A DNA stretch of 23,375 nucleotides from Flavobacterium psychrophilum (GCA_945878515.1 CAMCTL010000038.1:1-23375); one strand, 5' to 3'; shown: positions 7,084 through 15,419, numbered from the stretch's first letter. Numbers and translations: made by a program. Notes: generated by a model from the letters alone, not told the origin.

Positions 7084-7449
7084 ATGCAATCAAGTCAATT
7101 AGATTATCTACCTATACTAATGCAAATGCTATTAGCTATAGGATTTGTTGTAGGAATTATAATAGCTTCTGGAAAACTTGGACCTCAAAGATCTTCTGAA
7201 ATTAAAGACCAAAACTTTGAATGTGGAATCGAATCATTTGGAAATGCTAGAATTCCTTTCTCTGTTAAATTTTTTGTTGTGGCTATTCTATTTGTACTTT
7301 TCGACATTGAGGTGGTTTTTTTATACCCATGGGCAGTTAATTTTAAAGAACTTGGCCTGGAAGGAATGGTAAAAATGGTAGTTTTTATGTCATTATTGTT
7401 GATAGGGTTTTTCTATATCATTAAAAAGAAAGCATTAGACTGGGAGTAA
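7084..7449 (+). CDS. nuoA: NADH-quinone oxidoreductase subunit A
   Basis: Membrane subunit of complex I next to NuoH and the quinone cavity. Its 121 residues hold three predicted transmembrane helices (about 8-28, 61-82 and 96-113). The signature loop after helix 1 contains FECGIE (45-50), whose cysteine (Cys47) is the conserved residue exposed in the active/deactive transition of the family. DIEVVFLYPWA (74-84) in helix 2 carries the conserved acidic pair. First gene of the nuo operon, about 30 bp after a promoter-like TATATTTG. A gap of 162 bp with repeats separates it from nuoB. Confidence 0.98.
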   Translation: MQSSQLDYLPILMQMLLAIGFVVGIIIASGKLGPQRSSEIKDQNFECGIESFGNARIPFSVKFFVVAILFVLFDIEVVFLYPWAVNFKELGLEGMVKMVVFMSLLLIGFFYIIKKKALDWE

Positions 7450-7611
7450 AGAAATTTAGGATTTTAGATATTAGATTTCAGATTTAGAACAACTAAATTT
7501 AGGATTTTAAATTTAAAAATATAAATTTCTCAAATTAAGATATTGATTTATTAAAATGATTTTACTTCTTTAAGATTCACAAGAATCTAAAATCAAAAAT
7601 CTAAAATAAAA
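7450..7611. repeat. Heptamer repeat spacer between nuoA and nuoB
   Basis: The 28 bases just before the nuoB ATG read as four 7-bp units in perfect register: AATCTAA (7584-7590), AATCAAA (7591-7597), AATCTAA (7598-7604), AATAAAA (7605-7611). Upstream, AAATTTAGGATTTTA occurs twice (7452-7466 and 7495-7509), and TTTAGAT-like units in inverted sense (7464-7487) could pair with the array. A small hairpin AGATTC/GAATCT (7573-7588) abuts it. No open frame, terminator or TAnnTTTG element is evident. Confidence 0.75.
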
Positions 7612-8160
7612 ATGAGTGATTCAAATATAAAAATGGTTGCACCACCTGAAGGCGTTTCGGGTGAGGGTTTTTTTGCTACTAAATTAAATGATGTTGTAGG
7701 ATTAGCGAGAGCCAATTCACTTTGGCCTTTGCCTTTTGCAACTTCTTGTTGTGGAATTGAATTTATGGCAACTATGGCTTCGCATTATGATTTAGCAAGA
7801 TTTGGAATGGAACGTGTGAGTTTTTCGCCTCGTCAGGCTGATATGTTGCTGGTTATGGGGACGATTTCTAAAAAAATGGGGCCAATTTTGCGTCAAGTTT
7901 ACGAGCAAATGGCAGAACCTCGCTGGGTTATTGCTGTTGGAGCTTGCGCTTCCTCAGGTGGAGTTTTTGATACCTATTCAGTTTTACAAGGAATAGATAA
8001 GGTAATTCCAGTTGACGTTTATGTTCCAGGCTGTCCGCCAAGACCAGAACAAATTGTAGATGGTGTAATGAGATTACAAGATTTGGTAAAGAATGAATCG
8101 GTAAGAAGAAGAAGTTCACCTGAGTATCAAGAATTATTGAAATCTTACAATATAAAATAA
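7612..8160 (+). CDS. nuoB: NADH-quinone oxidoreductase subunit B
   Basis: Peripheral-arm subunit that carries the terminal [4Fe-4S] cluster N2, which hands electrons to quinone. The 182-residue protein keeps all four expected ligands: adjacent Cys46-Cys47 in ATSCCGIEF, Cys112 in VGACASSGG and Cys141 in [25 protein letters not shown] (63-77) is typical of the family. The start ATG follows directly on an AATCTAA heptamer array instead of a ribosome binding site. The stop is only 4 bp before nuoC, so translation of the two is probably coupled. Confidence 0.99.
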   Translation: MSDSNIKMVAPPEGVSGEGFFATKLNDVVGLARANSLWPLPFATSCCGIEFMATMASHYDLARFGMERVSFSPRQADMLLVMGTISKKMGPILRQVYEQMAEPRWVIAVGACASSGGVFDTYSVLQGIDKVIPVDVYVPGCPPRPEQIVDGVMRLQDLVKNESVRRRSSPEYQELLKSYNIK

Positions 8161-8164
8161 GGAA

Positions 8165-8686
8165 ATGAGCTTAGAAACCACAGTAATTCAAGATAAATTA
8201 TTGGAAACATTTGGCGAAAATGTATTTCATTTCAAGCAAGAGAAAGATATTTTTTCATTTGAAGTTGCAGCCGATAAAATCACAGCTATTGTTCTTTTTT
8301 TAAAAAATGATCCAACATTGCGTTTTCATTTCCTGACCGATTTGTGTGGGGTTCATTATCCAGATAATGTAGTAGAAAGTCAATTTGCAGTTGTTTACCA
8401 CATGCACAACTGGTATGAAAACAAACGTATTAGGATAAAAACATTTATCAACGGCCAAGCTCCCAATATAAAGACCATTTCAACTATATTCCCTTGTGCG
8501 AATTGGATGGAAAGAGAAACTTGGGATTTTTACGGAATTAACTTTATTGGTCATCCGCAGTTGAAACGTATTTTGAATATGGATGAAATGGTATCACACC
8601 CAATGCGAAAAGAATTTCCGATGGAAGACGGCGGAAGAACAGACAAAGATGATAGATTCTTTGGAAGAACACAATCAAATAGATAG
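8165..8686 (+). CDS. nuoC: NADH-quinone oxidoreductase subunit C
   Basis: Structural subunit of the connecting arm, without a cofactor, packed on NuoD. It is 173 residues and a separate gene, not the NuoCD fusion of enterobacteria. The conserved C-terminal block is present: RETWDFYGINFIGHPQLKRI (positions about 119-138) and the PMRKEFPM segment. The start lies 4 bp after the nuoB stop, and the GGAA in the gap is one of the few Shine-Dalgarno-like sequences in the window. A 29-bp gap leads to nuoD. Confidence 0.98.
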   Translation: MSLETTVIQDKLLETFGENVFHFKQEKDIFSFEVAADKITAIVLFLKNDPTLRFHFLTDLCGVHYPDNVVESQFAVVYHMHNWYENKRIRIKTFINGQAPNIKTISTIFPCANWMERETWDFYGINFIGHPQLKRILNMDEMVSHPMRKEFPMEDGGRTDKDDRFFGRTQSNR

Positions 8687-8715
8687 TAAACAATATAATT
8701 TTCCACATTCTATAA

Positions 8716-9954
8716 ATGTCAGAACTATTATTACCACCAGAGCATCGATATGCTAAAATAATTAAAGAGCGCCATAACGAAGACGGAAGCGAATTTTCGA
8801 TTCTGAATTTAGGGCCAACACACCCAGCAACTCACGGTATTTTTCAAAATATCTTGTTAATGGATGGGGAGAAAATAGTGGAAGCAGAACCAACCATTGG
8901 TTACATTCACCGTGCTTTCGAAAAAATTGCCGAAAACCGTCCTTTTTACCAAATTACACCACTTACCGATCGAATGAACTATTGCTCATCGCCTATTAAT
9001 AATATGGGTTGGTGGATGACAGTAGAGAAATTGTTGGATATTGAAATTCCAAAAAGAGTTCAATATTTAAGAGTTATCGCAATGGAATTGGCAAGAATTA
9101 CAGATCATATTATTTGTAATTCCATTCTTGGTGTCGATACTGGAGCTTACACTGGTTTCTTGTACGTTTTTCAATTTAGAGAGAAAGTTTACGAAATTTA
9201 CGAAGAAATTTGTGGTGCTCGTTTGACTACCAATATGGGAAGAATGGGTGGTTTCGAAAGAGACTGGTCTCCAAAAGCTTTTGAATTGTTAGAAGTATTT
9301 TTGAAAGATTTTCCAATAGCCTGGAAAGAGTTCGAAAACTTATTTGAACGAAACCGTATATTTATTGATAGAACTGTAAATGTTGGTCCAATTACTGCAG
9401 AAATGGCAATGGCTTATGGATTTACAGGCCCAAATTTACGAGCAGCCGGAGTTGATTATGATGTTCGTGTGGCGCATCCATATTCCTCTTATGAAGATTT
9501 TGATTTCATAGTTCCTGTGGGAAAATCAGGTGACACTTACGACCGTTTTTGTGTTCGTAACGCCGAGGTTTGGGAAAGTTTGAGCATCATTCGTCAAGCT
9601 TTGGACAAAATGCCGGAAGGAAATGTTTTTCACGCTGATGTTCCTGAATATTATTTGCCTCCAAAAGAAGATGTGTACCACGATATGGAATCTTTAATTT
9701 ACCATTTCAAGATTGTAATGGGAGAAATTCCTGTTCCTGTTGCCGAAATATATCACGGTGTCGAAGGCGGTAATGGAGAAGTCGGATTTTATTTGGTAAC
9801 GGACGGAAGTAGAACGCCTTATAGATTGCATTTCCGTAGACCTTGTTTTATCTATTACCAAGCATATCCCGAAATGATAAAAGGCGCAATGCTATCGGAT
9901 GCTATTGTTATTTTATCAAGTTTAAATGTTATTGCCGGAGAATTAGACGCATAA
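8716..9954 (+). CDS. nuoD: NADH-quinone oxidoreductase subunit D
   Basis: The 49-kDa subunit, related to [NiFe]-hydrogenase large subunits, which forms most of the quinone-binding site with NuoB. It has 412 residues. The loop NLGPTHPATHG (31-41) carries His36 and His40, one of which should correspond to the quinone-contacting histidine of the family. DRMNYCS (85-91) carries Tyr89, the expected quinone-binding tyrosine. GRMGGFERDW is also present. There are no metal-ligand cysteines, as expected for complex I. It is followed by a 145-bp repeat-filled gap before nuoE. Confidence 0.99.
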   Translation: MSELLLPPEHRYAKIIKERHNEDGSEFSILNLGPTHPATHGIFQNILLMDGEKIVEAEPTIGYIHRAFEKIAENRPFYQITPLTDRMNYCSSPINNMGWWMTVEKLLDIEIPKRVQYLRVIAMELARITDHIICNSILGVDTGAYTGFLYVFQFREKVYEIYEEICGARLTTNMGRMGGFERDWSPKAFELLEVFLKDFPIAWKEFENLFERNRIFIDRTVNVGPITAEMAMAYGFTGPNLRAAGVDYDVRVAHPYSSYEDFDFIVPVGKSGDTYDRFCVRNAEVWESLSIIRQALDKMPEGNVFHADVPEYYLPPKEDVYHDMESLIYHFKIVMGEIPVPVAEIYHGVEGGNGEVGFYLVTDGSRTPYRLHFRRPCFIYYQAYPEMIKGAMLSDAIVILSSLNVIAGELDA

Positions 9955-10099
9955 GAATTGTAGATTTAAGAGTTTAGATTTTAGATTTTTTAAGAAATGT
10001 AAAATTTAGATTTTAAAGATTTAATAAAATATAAAATAATTTTGAATTTCAGCAATCAGTGAAAATCTGAAATCTGAAATCTGAAATCTAAAATCTGAA
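9955..10099. repeat. Heptamer repeat spacer between nuoD and nuoE
   Basis: Five tandem 7-bp units run from 10064 to 10098: AATCTGA three times, AATCTAA, then AATCTGA. They end one base before the nuoE ATG. Two inverted units TTTAGAT occur in tandem at 9973-9986 and could pair with the array to form a long AT-rich hairpin with the ~90 bp between as loop. Otherwise the spacer is low-complexity A/T with no frame or terminator. Confidence 0.8.
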
Positions 10100-10630
10100 A
10101 TGGAAAGAACACATTACAAACAAGAAATAAACATAGCTGAGCCATTGATGAATCGCATCAATGAATTAATCAGTCATTATCCAGAAGGAAAGCAAAAATC
10201 GGCTTTGTTGCCAATTTTGCACGAAGTTCAGGATGCTCATGACAACTGGTTAAGTATTGAATTACAAGATAAAGTAGCCGAAATACTATCGATAAAACCA
10301 GTTGAAGTATATGAAGTCGTTTCTTTTTACACTATGTATAATAGACGACCGATTGGAAAATATATGTTTGAATTTTGTCAAACTTCACCTTGTTGTTTGA
10401 ACGGAGTTGAGGATTTGATGGATTATACCTGCGAAAAATTAGGTGTAAAAGTAGGCGAAACTACTGCAGACGGACTATTTGAAGTTAGAGGCGTTGAATG
10501 TTTAGGCGCTTGTGGTTATGCTCCAATGATGCAATTGGGTGATTTTTATAAAGAACACCTGACAAAAGAAAAAGTTGATCAAATTATAGCCGATTGTAGA
10601 GATAATAAAATTACGTTACACGATAAATAA
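10100..10630 (+). CDS. nuoE: NADH-quinone oxidoreductase subunit E
   Basis: The 24-kDa subunit of the NADH-oxidising module, with the [2Fe-2S] cluster N1a in a thioredoxin-like fold. It has 176 residues. The cluster ligands are Cys93 and Cys98 (CQTSPC) and Cys134 and Cys138 (CLGAC), spaced as in the family. The start follows immediately on a five-unit heptamer array. Only 1 bp separates its stop from nuoF, its structural partner. Confidence 0.98.
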   Translation: MERTHYKQEINIAEPLMNRINELISHYPEGKQKSALLPILHEVQDAHDNWLSIELQDKVAEILSIKPVEVYEVVSFYTMYNRRPIGKYMFEFCQTSPCCLNGVEDLMDYTCEKLGVKVGETTADGLFEVRGVECLGACGYAPMMQLGDFYKEHLTKEKVDQIIADCRDNKITLHDK

Positions 10631-10631
10631 T

Positions 10632-11999
10632 ATGTCACAAAAATTATTATTAGATAAAGTAAATATTCCAGGAATCAAAACCTACGAAGTCTATCGTCAG
10701 AACGGTGGTTATGCTTCAGTAGAAAAAGCTTTGAAAACATTAACACCTGATGAAGTGGTTGAAGAAGTAAAAACTTCTGGATTGCGTGGTCGTGGTGGTG
10801 CGGGATTTCCAGCAGGAATGAAATGGAGTTTTATTGATAAAAAATCGGGAAAACCTAGACATTTGGTTTGCAACGCTGACGAATCAGAACCGGGAACTTT
10901 CAAAGACCGTTATTTGATGGAATTTATTCCTCATTTATTGATTGAAGGAATGATTACCTCGAGCTATGCTTTGGGTGCCAACTTGTCTTACATCTATATT
11001 CGTGGCGAATATATGTGGGTTTACAAAATTTTAGAAAGAGCTATCGCTGAAGCAAAAGCTGCAGGTTGGTTAGGAAAAAATATATTAGGTTCAGGCTATG
11101 ATTTAGAACTATATGTTCAAATTGGTGCTGGAGCCTACATCTGTGGAGAAGAAACCGCATTAATCGAATCATTGGAAGGGAAAAGAGGAAATCCTCGAAT
11201 TAAGCCGCCATTTCCCGCAGTTTCGGGACTTTGGGCAAATCCAACAGTGGTAAATAATGTTGAAACCATTGCAGCTGTGCCTTGGATTATAAACAATTCA
11301 GGTGCTGATTATGCAAAAATTGGTATCGGTCGTTCTACAGGAACCAAATTAATTTCAGCCTCAGGGCACATTAAAAACCCGGGAGTTTATGAAATAGAAA
11401 TGGGATTGAGCGTTTACGAATTTATGAATTCTGATGAATATTTGGGAGGAATGAGTTCTGATAGACCTTTGAAAGCTTTTGTACCTGGTGGTTCATCTGT
11501 TCCAGTTTTACCAGCACATTTAATTTACAAAACAGCCAATGGCGACGATCGTTTGATGACTTATGAAAGTTTGAGCGACGGTGGTTTTGCAACTGGTTCC
11601 ATGCTAGGTTCAGGAGGATTTATCGTTTATGATGACACTTCTTGCATCGTAAGAAATACTTGGAATTTCTCTCGTTTTTACCACCACGAAAGTTGTGGAC
11701 AATGTTCGCCTTGCCGTGAAGGAACAGGTTGGCTAGAAAAAGTATTACACAGAATCGAAAACGGTCACGGTCGTGAAGAAGATATCGATTTACTTTTGAG
11801 CATTCAAAGTAAAATTGAAGGAAACACAATTTGTCCGTTGGGTGATGCAGCAGCTTGGCCAGTGGCAGCGGCGATTCGTCACTTTAGAGATGAATTTGAG
11901 TACCATATTCGTTTTCCAGAAAAAATAAAAAATAGAGACCATTTTGTTGCTGAGCCTTTCGAAAGTGTGAAGCATTTAGTTTCTAAAGCAACAGTATAA
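10632..11999 (+). CDS. nuoF: NADH-quinone oxidoreductase subunit F (NADH and FMN site)
   Basis: The 51-kDa subunit that oxidises NADH through FMN. The 455-residue protein has the FMN/NADH glycine-rich segment GLRGRGGAGFPAGMKW (50-65), NADESEPGTFKDR (81-93) and GAGAYICGEETALIESLEG (164-182). Cluster N3 ligands are Cys354, Cys357 and Cys360 (ESCGQCSPCREGT) with Cys400 (NTICPLGD). The C-terminal helical bundle is intact. It starts 1 bp after nuoE, consistent with translational coupling. A 68-bp spacer with an inverted 7-bp array separates it from nuoG. Confidence 0.99.
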   Translation: MSQKLLLDKVNIPGIKTYEVYRQNGGYASVEKALKTLTPDEVVEEVKTSGLRGRGGAGFPAGMKWSFIDKKSGKPRHLVCNADESEPGTFKDRYLMEFIPHLLIEGMITSSYALGANLSYIYIRGEYMWVYKILERAIAEAKAAGWLGKNILGSGYDLELYVQIGAGAYICGEETALIESLEGKRGNPRIKPPFPAVSGLWANPTVVNNVETIAAVPWIINNSGADYAKIGIGRSTGTKLISASGHIKNPGVYEIEMGLSVYEFMNSDEYLGGMSSDRPLKAFVPGGSSVPVLPAHLIYKTANGDDRLMTYESLSDGGFATGSMLGSGGFIVYDDTSCIVRNTWNFSRFYHHESCGQCSPCREGTGWLEKVLHRIENGHGREEDIDLLLSIQSKIEGNTICPLGDAAAWPVAAAIRHFRDEFEYHIRFPEKIKNRDHFVAEPFESVKHLVSKATV

Positions 12000-12067
12000 A
12001 TTAAAAGTAAGAAGTTGGAAGTTAGAAGTGAAATCACTTCAACTTTAAACTTGTAAACAAATAGAAA
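12000..12067. repeat. Second type of heptamer array between nuoF and nuoG
   Basis: Four 7-bp units in register: AAGTAAG (12005-12011), AAGTTGG (12012-12018), AAGTTAG (12019-12025), AAGTGAA (12026-12032). They are followed by inverted counterparts, so GAAGTGA (12025-12031) pairs perfectly with TCACTTC (12034-12040) around an AA loop, and AACTTTA/AACTTGT (12041-12054) continue the pairing imperfectly. The last bases before the ATG are A-rich. The sequence differs from the AATCTRA arrays elsewhere in the operon, but period and inverted layout are the same. Confidence 0.75.
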
Positions 12068-13117
12068 ATGAAAGTAACCATAGACGGTCATGCGATTGAG
12101 GTAGAACCAGGAACAACGATCCTGCAAGCCGCCAGAATGATTGGAGGAGATATAGTTCCTCCTGCAATGTGCTATCATTCTAAATTAAAGGGAAGCGGTG
12201 GAAAATGCCGTTGTTGTTTGTCAGAAGTTTCCAAAGGTAGTGAAGCCGATCCAAGACCTATGCCAAAATTAATGGCTTCTTGCGTAACAGGTTGTCAGGA
12301 CGGAATGGAAGTAAAAACCAAATCTTCGCCAAGAGTACAAGAGGCACAAAAAGCCGTGACGGAGTTTTTGTTAATCAACCACCCTTTGGATTGTCCAGTT
12401 TGTGATCAAGCCGGAGAATGCGATTTACAAAATTTAAGTTTCGAACACGGAAAATCGGAAAGCCGTTTTATCGAAGAAAAAAGAACTTTCGAACCAGAAG
12501 ATATCGGTCCAAATATTCAATTGCACATGAATCGTTGTATTCTTTGCTACCGTTGTGTAATGGTTGCCGACCAATTGACAGACAACAGAGTTCACGGAGT
12601 AATGGACAGAGGTGATCATTCCAACATTTCGACTTGTATATCAAAAGCCATCGACAATGAGTTTTCAGGCAATATGATAGATGTTTGTCCTGTTGGTGCG
12701 TTAACGGACAAAACTTTTAGATTCAAATCGAGAGTTTGGTTCAATAAGCCTTATAATGCGCACAGAGATTGTCCAACTTGTTCTGGAAAAGTAACCGTTT
12801 GGATGTTTGGCGGAGAAATTCAAAGAGTTACAGGTAGAAAAGACGAATTTCACGAAATAGAGGAATTTATTTGTAACGGATGTCGATTTGATCATAAAGA
12901 TGTAAACGATTGGATCATTGAAGAGCCTAGATCATTTGAAAAAGATTCAGTTATAAATCAGAATAATTATACTCGAAAATTAGAAAAAGTGGTCATTAAT
13001 ACTGAAGAAACTATTCTTTTGGGTAGAGAACAAGATAGAAAAAAATTAAGTATGGCTGAAATTGATTACAACGAAAAAATAGACGGTAACCCAATTAATT
13101 CTCAGGAAAATGGATAG
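12068..13117 (+). CDS. nuoG: NADH-quinone oxidoreductase subunit G, short form (2Fe-2S/4Fe-4S protein)
   Basis: Carries the iron-sulfur chain between NuoF and NuoI. At 349 residues it is about half to 40% of the usual NuoG. The ferredoxin-like N-terminus binds N1b through Cys35, Cys47, Cys50 and probably Cys72. N5 uses His105, Cys109, Cys112 and Cys118 (HPLDCPVCDQAGEC). N4 uses Cys157, Cys160, Cys163 and Cys207. After this only the start of the molybdopterin-oxidoreductase-like region remains: CPTC (235-238) and CNGC (269-272) around GKVTVWMFGGEIQRVTG, a possible site for an N7-like cluster or zinc. The rest of the large C-terminal domain is absent, and a polar tail follows. It ends in a normal stop that overlaps nuoH by 8 bp, so this is not an obvious frameshift. 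All residues needed for electron transfer are present. The short form is probably a lineage feature. Confidence 0.93.
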   Translation: MKVTIDGHAIEVEPGTTILQAARMIGGDIVPPAMCYHSKLKGSGGKCRCCLSEVSKGSEADPRPMPKLMASCVTGCQDGMEVKTKSSPRVQEAQKAVTEFLLINHPLDCPVCDQAGECDLQNLSFEHGKSESRFIEEKRTFEPEDIGPNIQLHMNRCILCYRCVMVADQLTDNRVHGVMDRGDHSNISTCISKAIDNEFSGNMIDVCPVGALTDKTFRFKSRVWFNKPYNAHRDCPTCSGKVTVWMFGGEIQRVTGRKDEFHEIEEFICNGCRFDHKDVNDWIIEEPRSFEKDSVINQNNYTRKLEKVVINTEETILLGREQDRKKLSMAEIDYNEKIDGNPINSQENG

Positions 13118-14162
13118 TACATTTATAATTGAAAAAGGTATTTTCATTTTTGTTGTATTTGCCGTCACTATGCTAATGGCCATGTATGCAACTTGGGCAG
13201 AAAGAAAAGTAGCTGCCTTTTTGCAAGATAGAGTTGGACCCAATCGTGCAGGCTGGGGAGGATTATTGCAACCCGTAGCAGACGGAATGAAATTGTTTGC
13301 CAAAGAAGAATTTGCACCGAACACACCAAATCAATTTTTATTTAAAGTTGGACCAGGAATTGCGATGGCAACAGCTTTGATGACTAGTGCAGTTATTCCT
13401 TGGGGAGACCGTTTTCACCTTTTTGGCAGAGATATTTTGCTGCAAGCTACTGATATTAATGTTGGCATATTATACATCTTTGGGATTGTTTCTATTGGTG
13501 TTTACGGAATTATGATTGGTGGTTGGGCTTCTAACAATAAATTTTCCTTAATTGGTGCTATTCGTGCCTCATCTCAAATGGTTTCTTATGAAGTTGCTAT
13601 GGGATTATCAATCGTGGCTTTATTGATGATGACTGGAACTTTAAGTTTGAAAGAAATTACTGAACAGCAATCAGGAATGAATTGGAATGTTTTTTACCAA
13701 CCAATTTCATTTTTGATTTTCTTAATTTGTGCTTTTGCAGAAACCAATAGAACTCCTTTTGATTTAGCAGAATGTGAAACCGAATTAATTGGCGGTTATC
13801 ATACCGAGTATTCTTCAATGAAAATGGGTTTTTATTTATTTGCTGAATATGCCAATATGTTTGTATCATCTACTATTTTGGCGGTTTTGTTCTTTGGAGG
13901 ATATAATTATCCGGGAATGAGTTGGGTCGCTGAAAATTGGGGATTGAACATTGCCAACGTTTTAGGAATTGGTGCATTGTTTATAAAATTATGTGGTTTT
14001 ATATTCTTTTATATGTGGGTCCGTTGGACAATTCCAAGGTTTAGATACGATCAATTGATGCATTTGGGTTGGAGAATATTAATTCCATTGTCGATTATTA
14101 ATATTATGATTACTGGAGTAGTAATCTTAAGAGCAGAAATCTTTGCTTATTTTGGGTATTAA
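13110..14162 (+). CDS. nuoH: NADH-quinone oxidoreductase subunit H
   Basis: Membrane subunit that joins the two arms and encloses the quinone channel. The 350 residues have about eight transmembrane helices. Signatures are ERKVAAFLQDRVGPNRAGW after helix 1 and the acidic cytoplasmic loop AETNRTPFDLAECETELIGG, followed by HTEYSSMKMGFYLFAEY, which carry the glutamates of the proposed proton entry route. Its ATG overlaps the end of nuoG by 8 bp. A 168-bp spacer with a hairpin and heptamers leads to nuoI. Confidence 0.99.
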   Translation: MDSTFIIEKGIFIFVVFAVTMLMAMYATWAERKVAAFLQDRVGPNRAGWGGLLQPVADGMKLFAKEEFAPNTPNQFLFKVGPGIAMATALMTSAVIPWGDRFHLFGRDILLQATDINVGILYIFGIVSIGVYGIMIGGWASNNKFSLIGAIRASSQMVSYEVAMGLSIVALLMMTGTLSLKEITEQQSGMNWNVFYQPISFLIFLICAFAETNRTPFDLAECETELIGGYHTEYSSMKMGFYLFAEYANMFVSSTILAVLFFGGYNYPGMSWVAENWGLNIANVLGIGALFIKLCGFIFFYMWVRWTIPRFRYDQLMHLGWRILIPLSIINIMITGVVILRAEIFAYFGY

Positions 14163-14330
14163 TTAGACAGCAAATGCCCTAGCCCTGATAAAAACGGCAT
14201 CATTTTGTTCTGTGGTTCAGAACAAAAGATAGAGTGAATAGCAGGATTAAGCTCCAAGAAAAGAAAATATAAGAAAATCAGGTTTTGAATTTAGGATTTC
14301 CTAAATCTAAAATCTAAAATCTAAAATTAA
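14163..14330. repeat. Spacer between nuoH and nuoI with hairpin and heptamer array
   Basis: Three parts can be seen. At about 14175-14201 is GCCCTAGCCCTGATAAAAAC followed by GGCATC, which resembles from memory a degenerate form of a repeat common in flavobacterial intergenic DNA. At 14203-14227 is a perfect 10-bp stem TTTTGTTCTG/CAGAACAAAA with loop TGGTT and no T-tract after it. Near the start codon, ATTTAGG/CCTAAAT forms a small hairpin leading into three tandem AATCTAA units (14304-14324), ending six bases before the nuoI ATG. Confidence 0.75.
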
Positions 14331-14876
14331 ATGTCAATACAAGAAATATCACTTTCCGGAAGAAAAAAAGTGGTTTCCAATAAGGAAATGACTTTTATCG
14401 AACGAATGTATCTTCTAGCCATTTTGAAAGGCTTGTGGATTACAATCCAGCACTTTTTTAGAAAAAAAGCAACGATTCAATATCCTGAACAAGTGCGCGT
14501 GTTTAGCCCTGTTTATCGTGGTCAACACATGTTAAAGCGAGATGAACAAGGCCGCGAAAACTGCACGGCTTGTGGTTTGTGTGCTTTATCCTGTCCTGCA
14601 GAGGCGATTACAATGGTAGCATCGGAACGTAAAGCTGACGAAAAACACCTGTATCGTGAAGAAAAATACGCTTCAATCTATGAAATTAATATGTTACGTT
14701 GCATTTTTTGTGGATTGTGCGAAGAAGCTTGTCCTAAAGACGCAATTTATTTGACTATTTCTAAAGAATTAGTACCTGCTAATTACAACAGGGAAGATTT
14801 TATTTTTGGTAAGGATAAATTAGTGATGCCTTTAGAAATGGCTGTTAAAAACACTCAACTTAATAACGTTAATTAA
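14331..14876 (+). CDS. nuoI: NADH-quinone oxidoreductase subunit I
   Basis: The ferredoxin-like 23-kDa subunit carrying clusters N6a and N6b between NuoG and NuoB. It has 181 residues with an amphipathic N-terminal helix that lies on the membrane (about 20-50). Two CxxCxxCxxxC motifs are complete: Cys78, 81, 84, 88 in CTACGLCALSC and Cys124, 127, 130, 134 in CIFCGLCEEAC. The start follows a three-unit AATCTAA array. Its stop overlaps the nuoJ start by 1 bp (TAATG). Confidence 0.99.
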   Translation: MSIQEISLSGRKKVVSNKEMTFIERMYLLAILKGLWITIQHFFRKKATIQYPEQVRVFSPVYRGQHMLKRDEQGRENCTACGLCALSCPAEAITMVASERKADEKHLYREEKYASIYEINMLRCIFCGLCEEACPKDAIYLTISKELVPANYNREDFIFGKDKLVMPLEMAVKNTQLNNVN

Positions 14877-15418
14877 TGATACAGATACCTGATATAGCTA
14901 GTGCAACCTCAGTACAGATCCTGTTTTCTTTGTTGTCTATTTTTACACTTGCTACTGCATTTTTGGCCATCTACAGCAAGAAACCAATGCATAACGCCAT
15001 TTATTTAGTGCTGTGTTTTTCGTCAATTTCTGGTCACTATTTGTTATTAAATTCCCAGTTTTTAGCTTTTGTAAATTTAATCGTGTACATAGGTGCCATC
15101 ATGATTTTAATTGTATTTACAATTATGTTAATGAATTTGAACAACGAAGATGAAGTCCATAAACCAAGAATAACGAGGCTTGGCGCTATTGTAGCATTTT
15201 GTTTGATGTGCATTGTTTTGATTGCAATATTTATTAATTCTAAACCTATTGCCGATGATAGTTATGAAGTAACAGGTGAAGACTACCAATCTATAAATAT
15301 ATTGGGTAAATTGTTACTCAACGAATATATGGTTCCTTTTGAATTTGCCTCGGTACTGCTTTTAGTAGCAATGATTGGCGCGGTTTTATTGTCTAAAAAA
15401 GAAAAATTAGAGAAATAG
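14876..15418 (+). CDS. nuoJ: NADH-quinone oxidoreductase subunit J
   Basis: Membrane subunit between NuoA/NuoH and NuoK. The 180 residues include about five transmembrane helices. Helix 3 holds [19 protein letters not shown] (about 67-85), the conserved segment that contains the pi-bulge in known structures. Its start overlaps the nuoI stop by 1 bp and its stop is 1 bp before nuoK, so translational coupling is likely. Length and hydrophobic pattern are normal for the family. Confidence 0.97.
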   Translation: MIQIPDIASATSVQILFSLLSIFTLATAFLAIYSKKPMHNAIYLVLCFSSISGHYLLLNSQFLAFVNLIVYIGAIMILIVFTIMLMNLNNEDEVHKPRITRLGAIVAFCLMCIVLIAIFINSKPIADDSYEVTGEDYQSINILGKLLLNEYMVPFEFASVLLLVAMIGAVLLSKKEKLEK

Positions 15419-15419
15419 T

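Noticed and set aside
12068..13117. nuoG as a frameshifted or truncated pseudogene
   Set aside because: All cluster ligands are intact, the polar tail ends in a normal stop with an 8-bp overlap into nuoH, and the downstream DNA encodes a full nuoH, leaving no room for a lost domain.
14203..14227. Hairpin after nuoH as an operon-splitting terminator
   Set aside because: The bases after the stem are GATAGAGTG on + and ATGATGCCG on -, so no U-tract would form; nuoI-N also have no exact TAnnTTTG promoter element in this gap.
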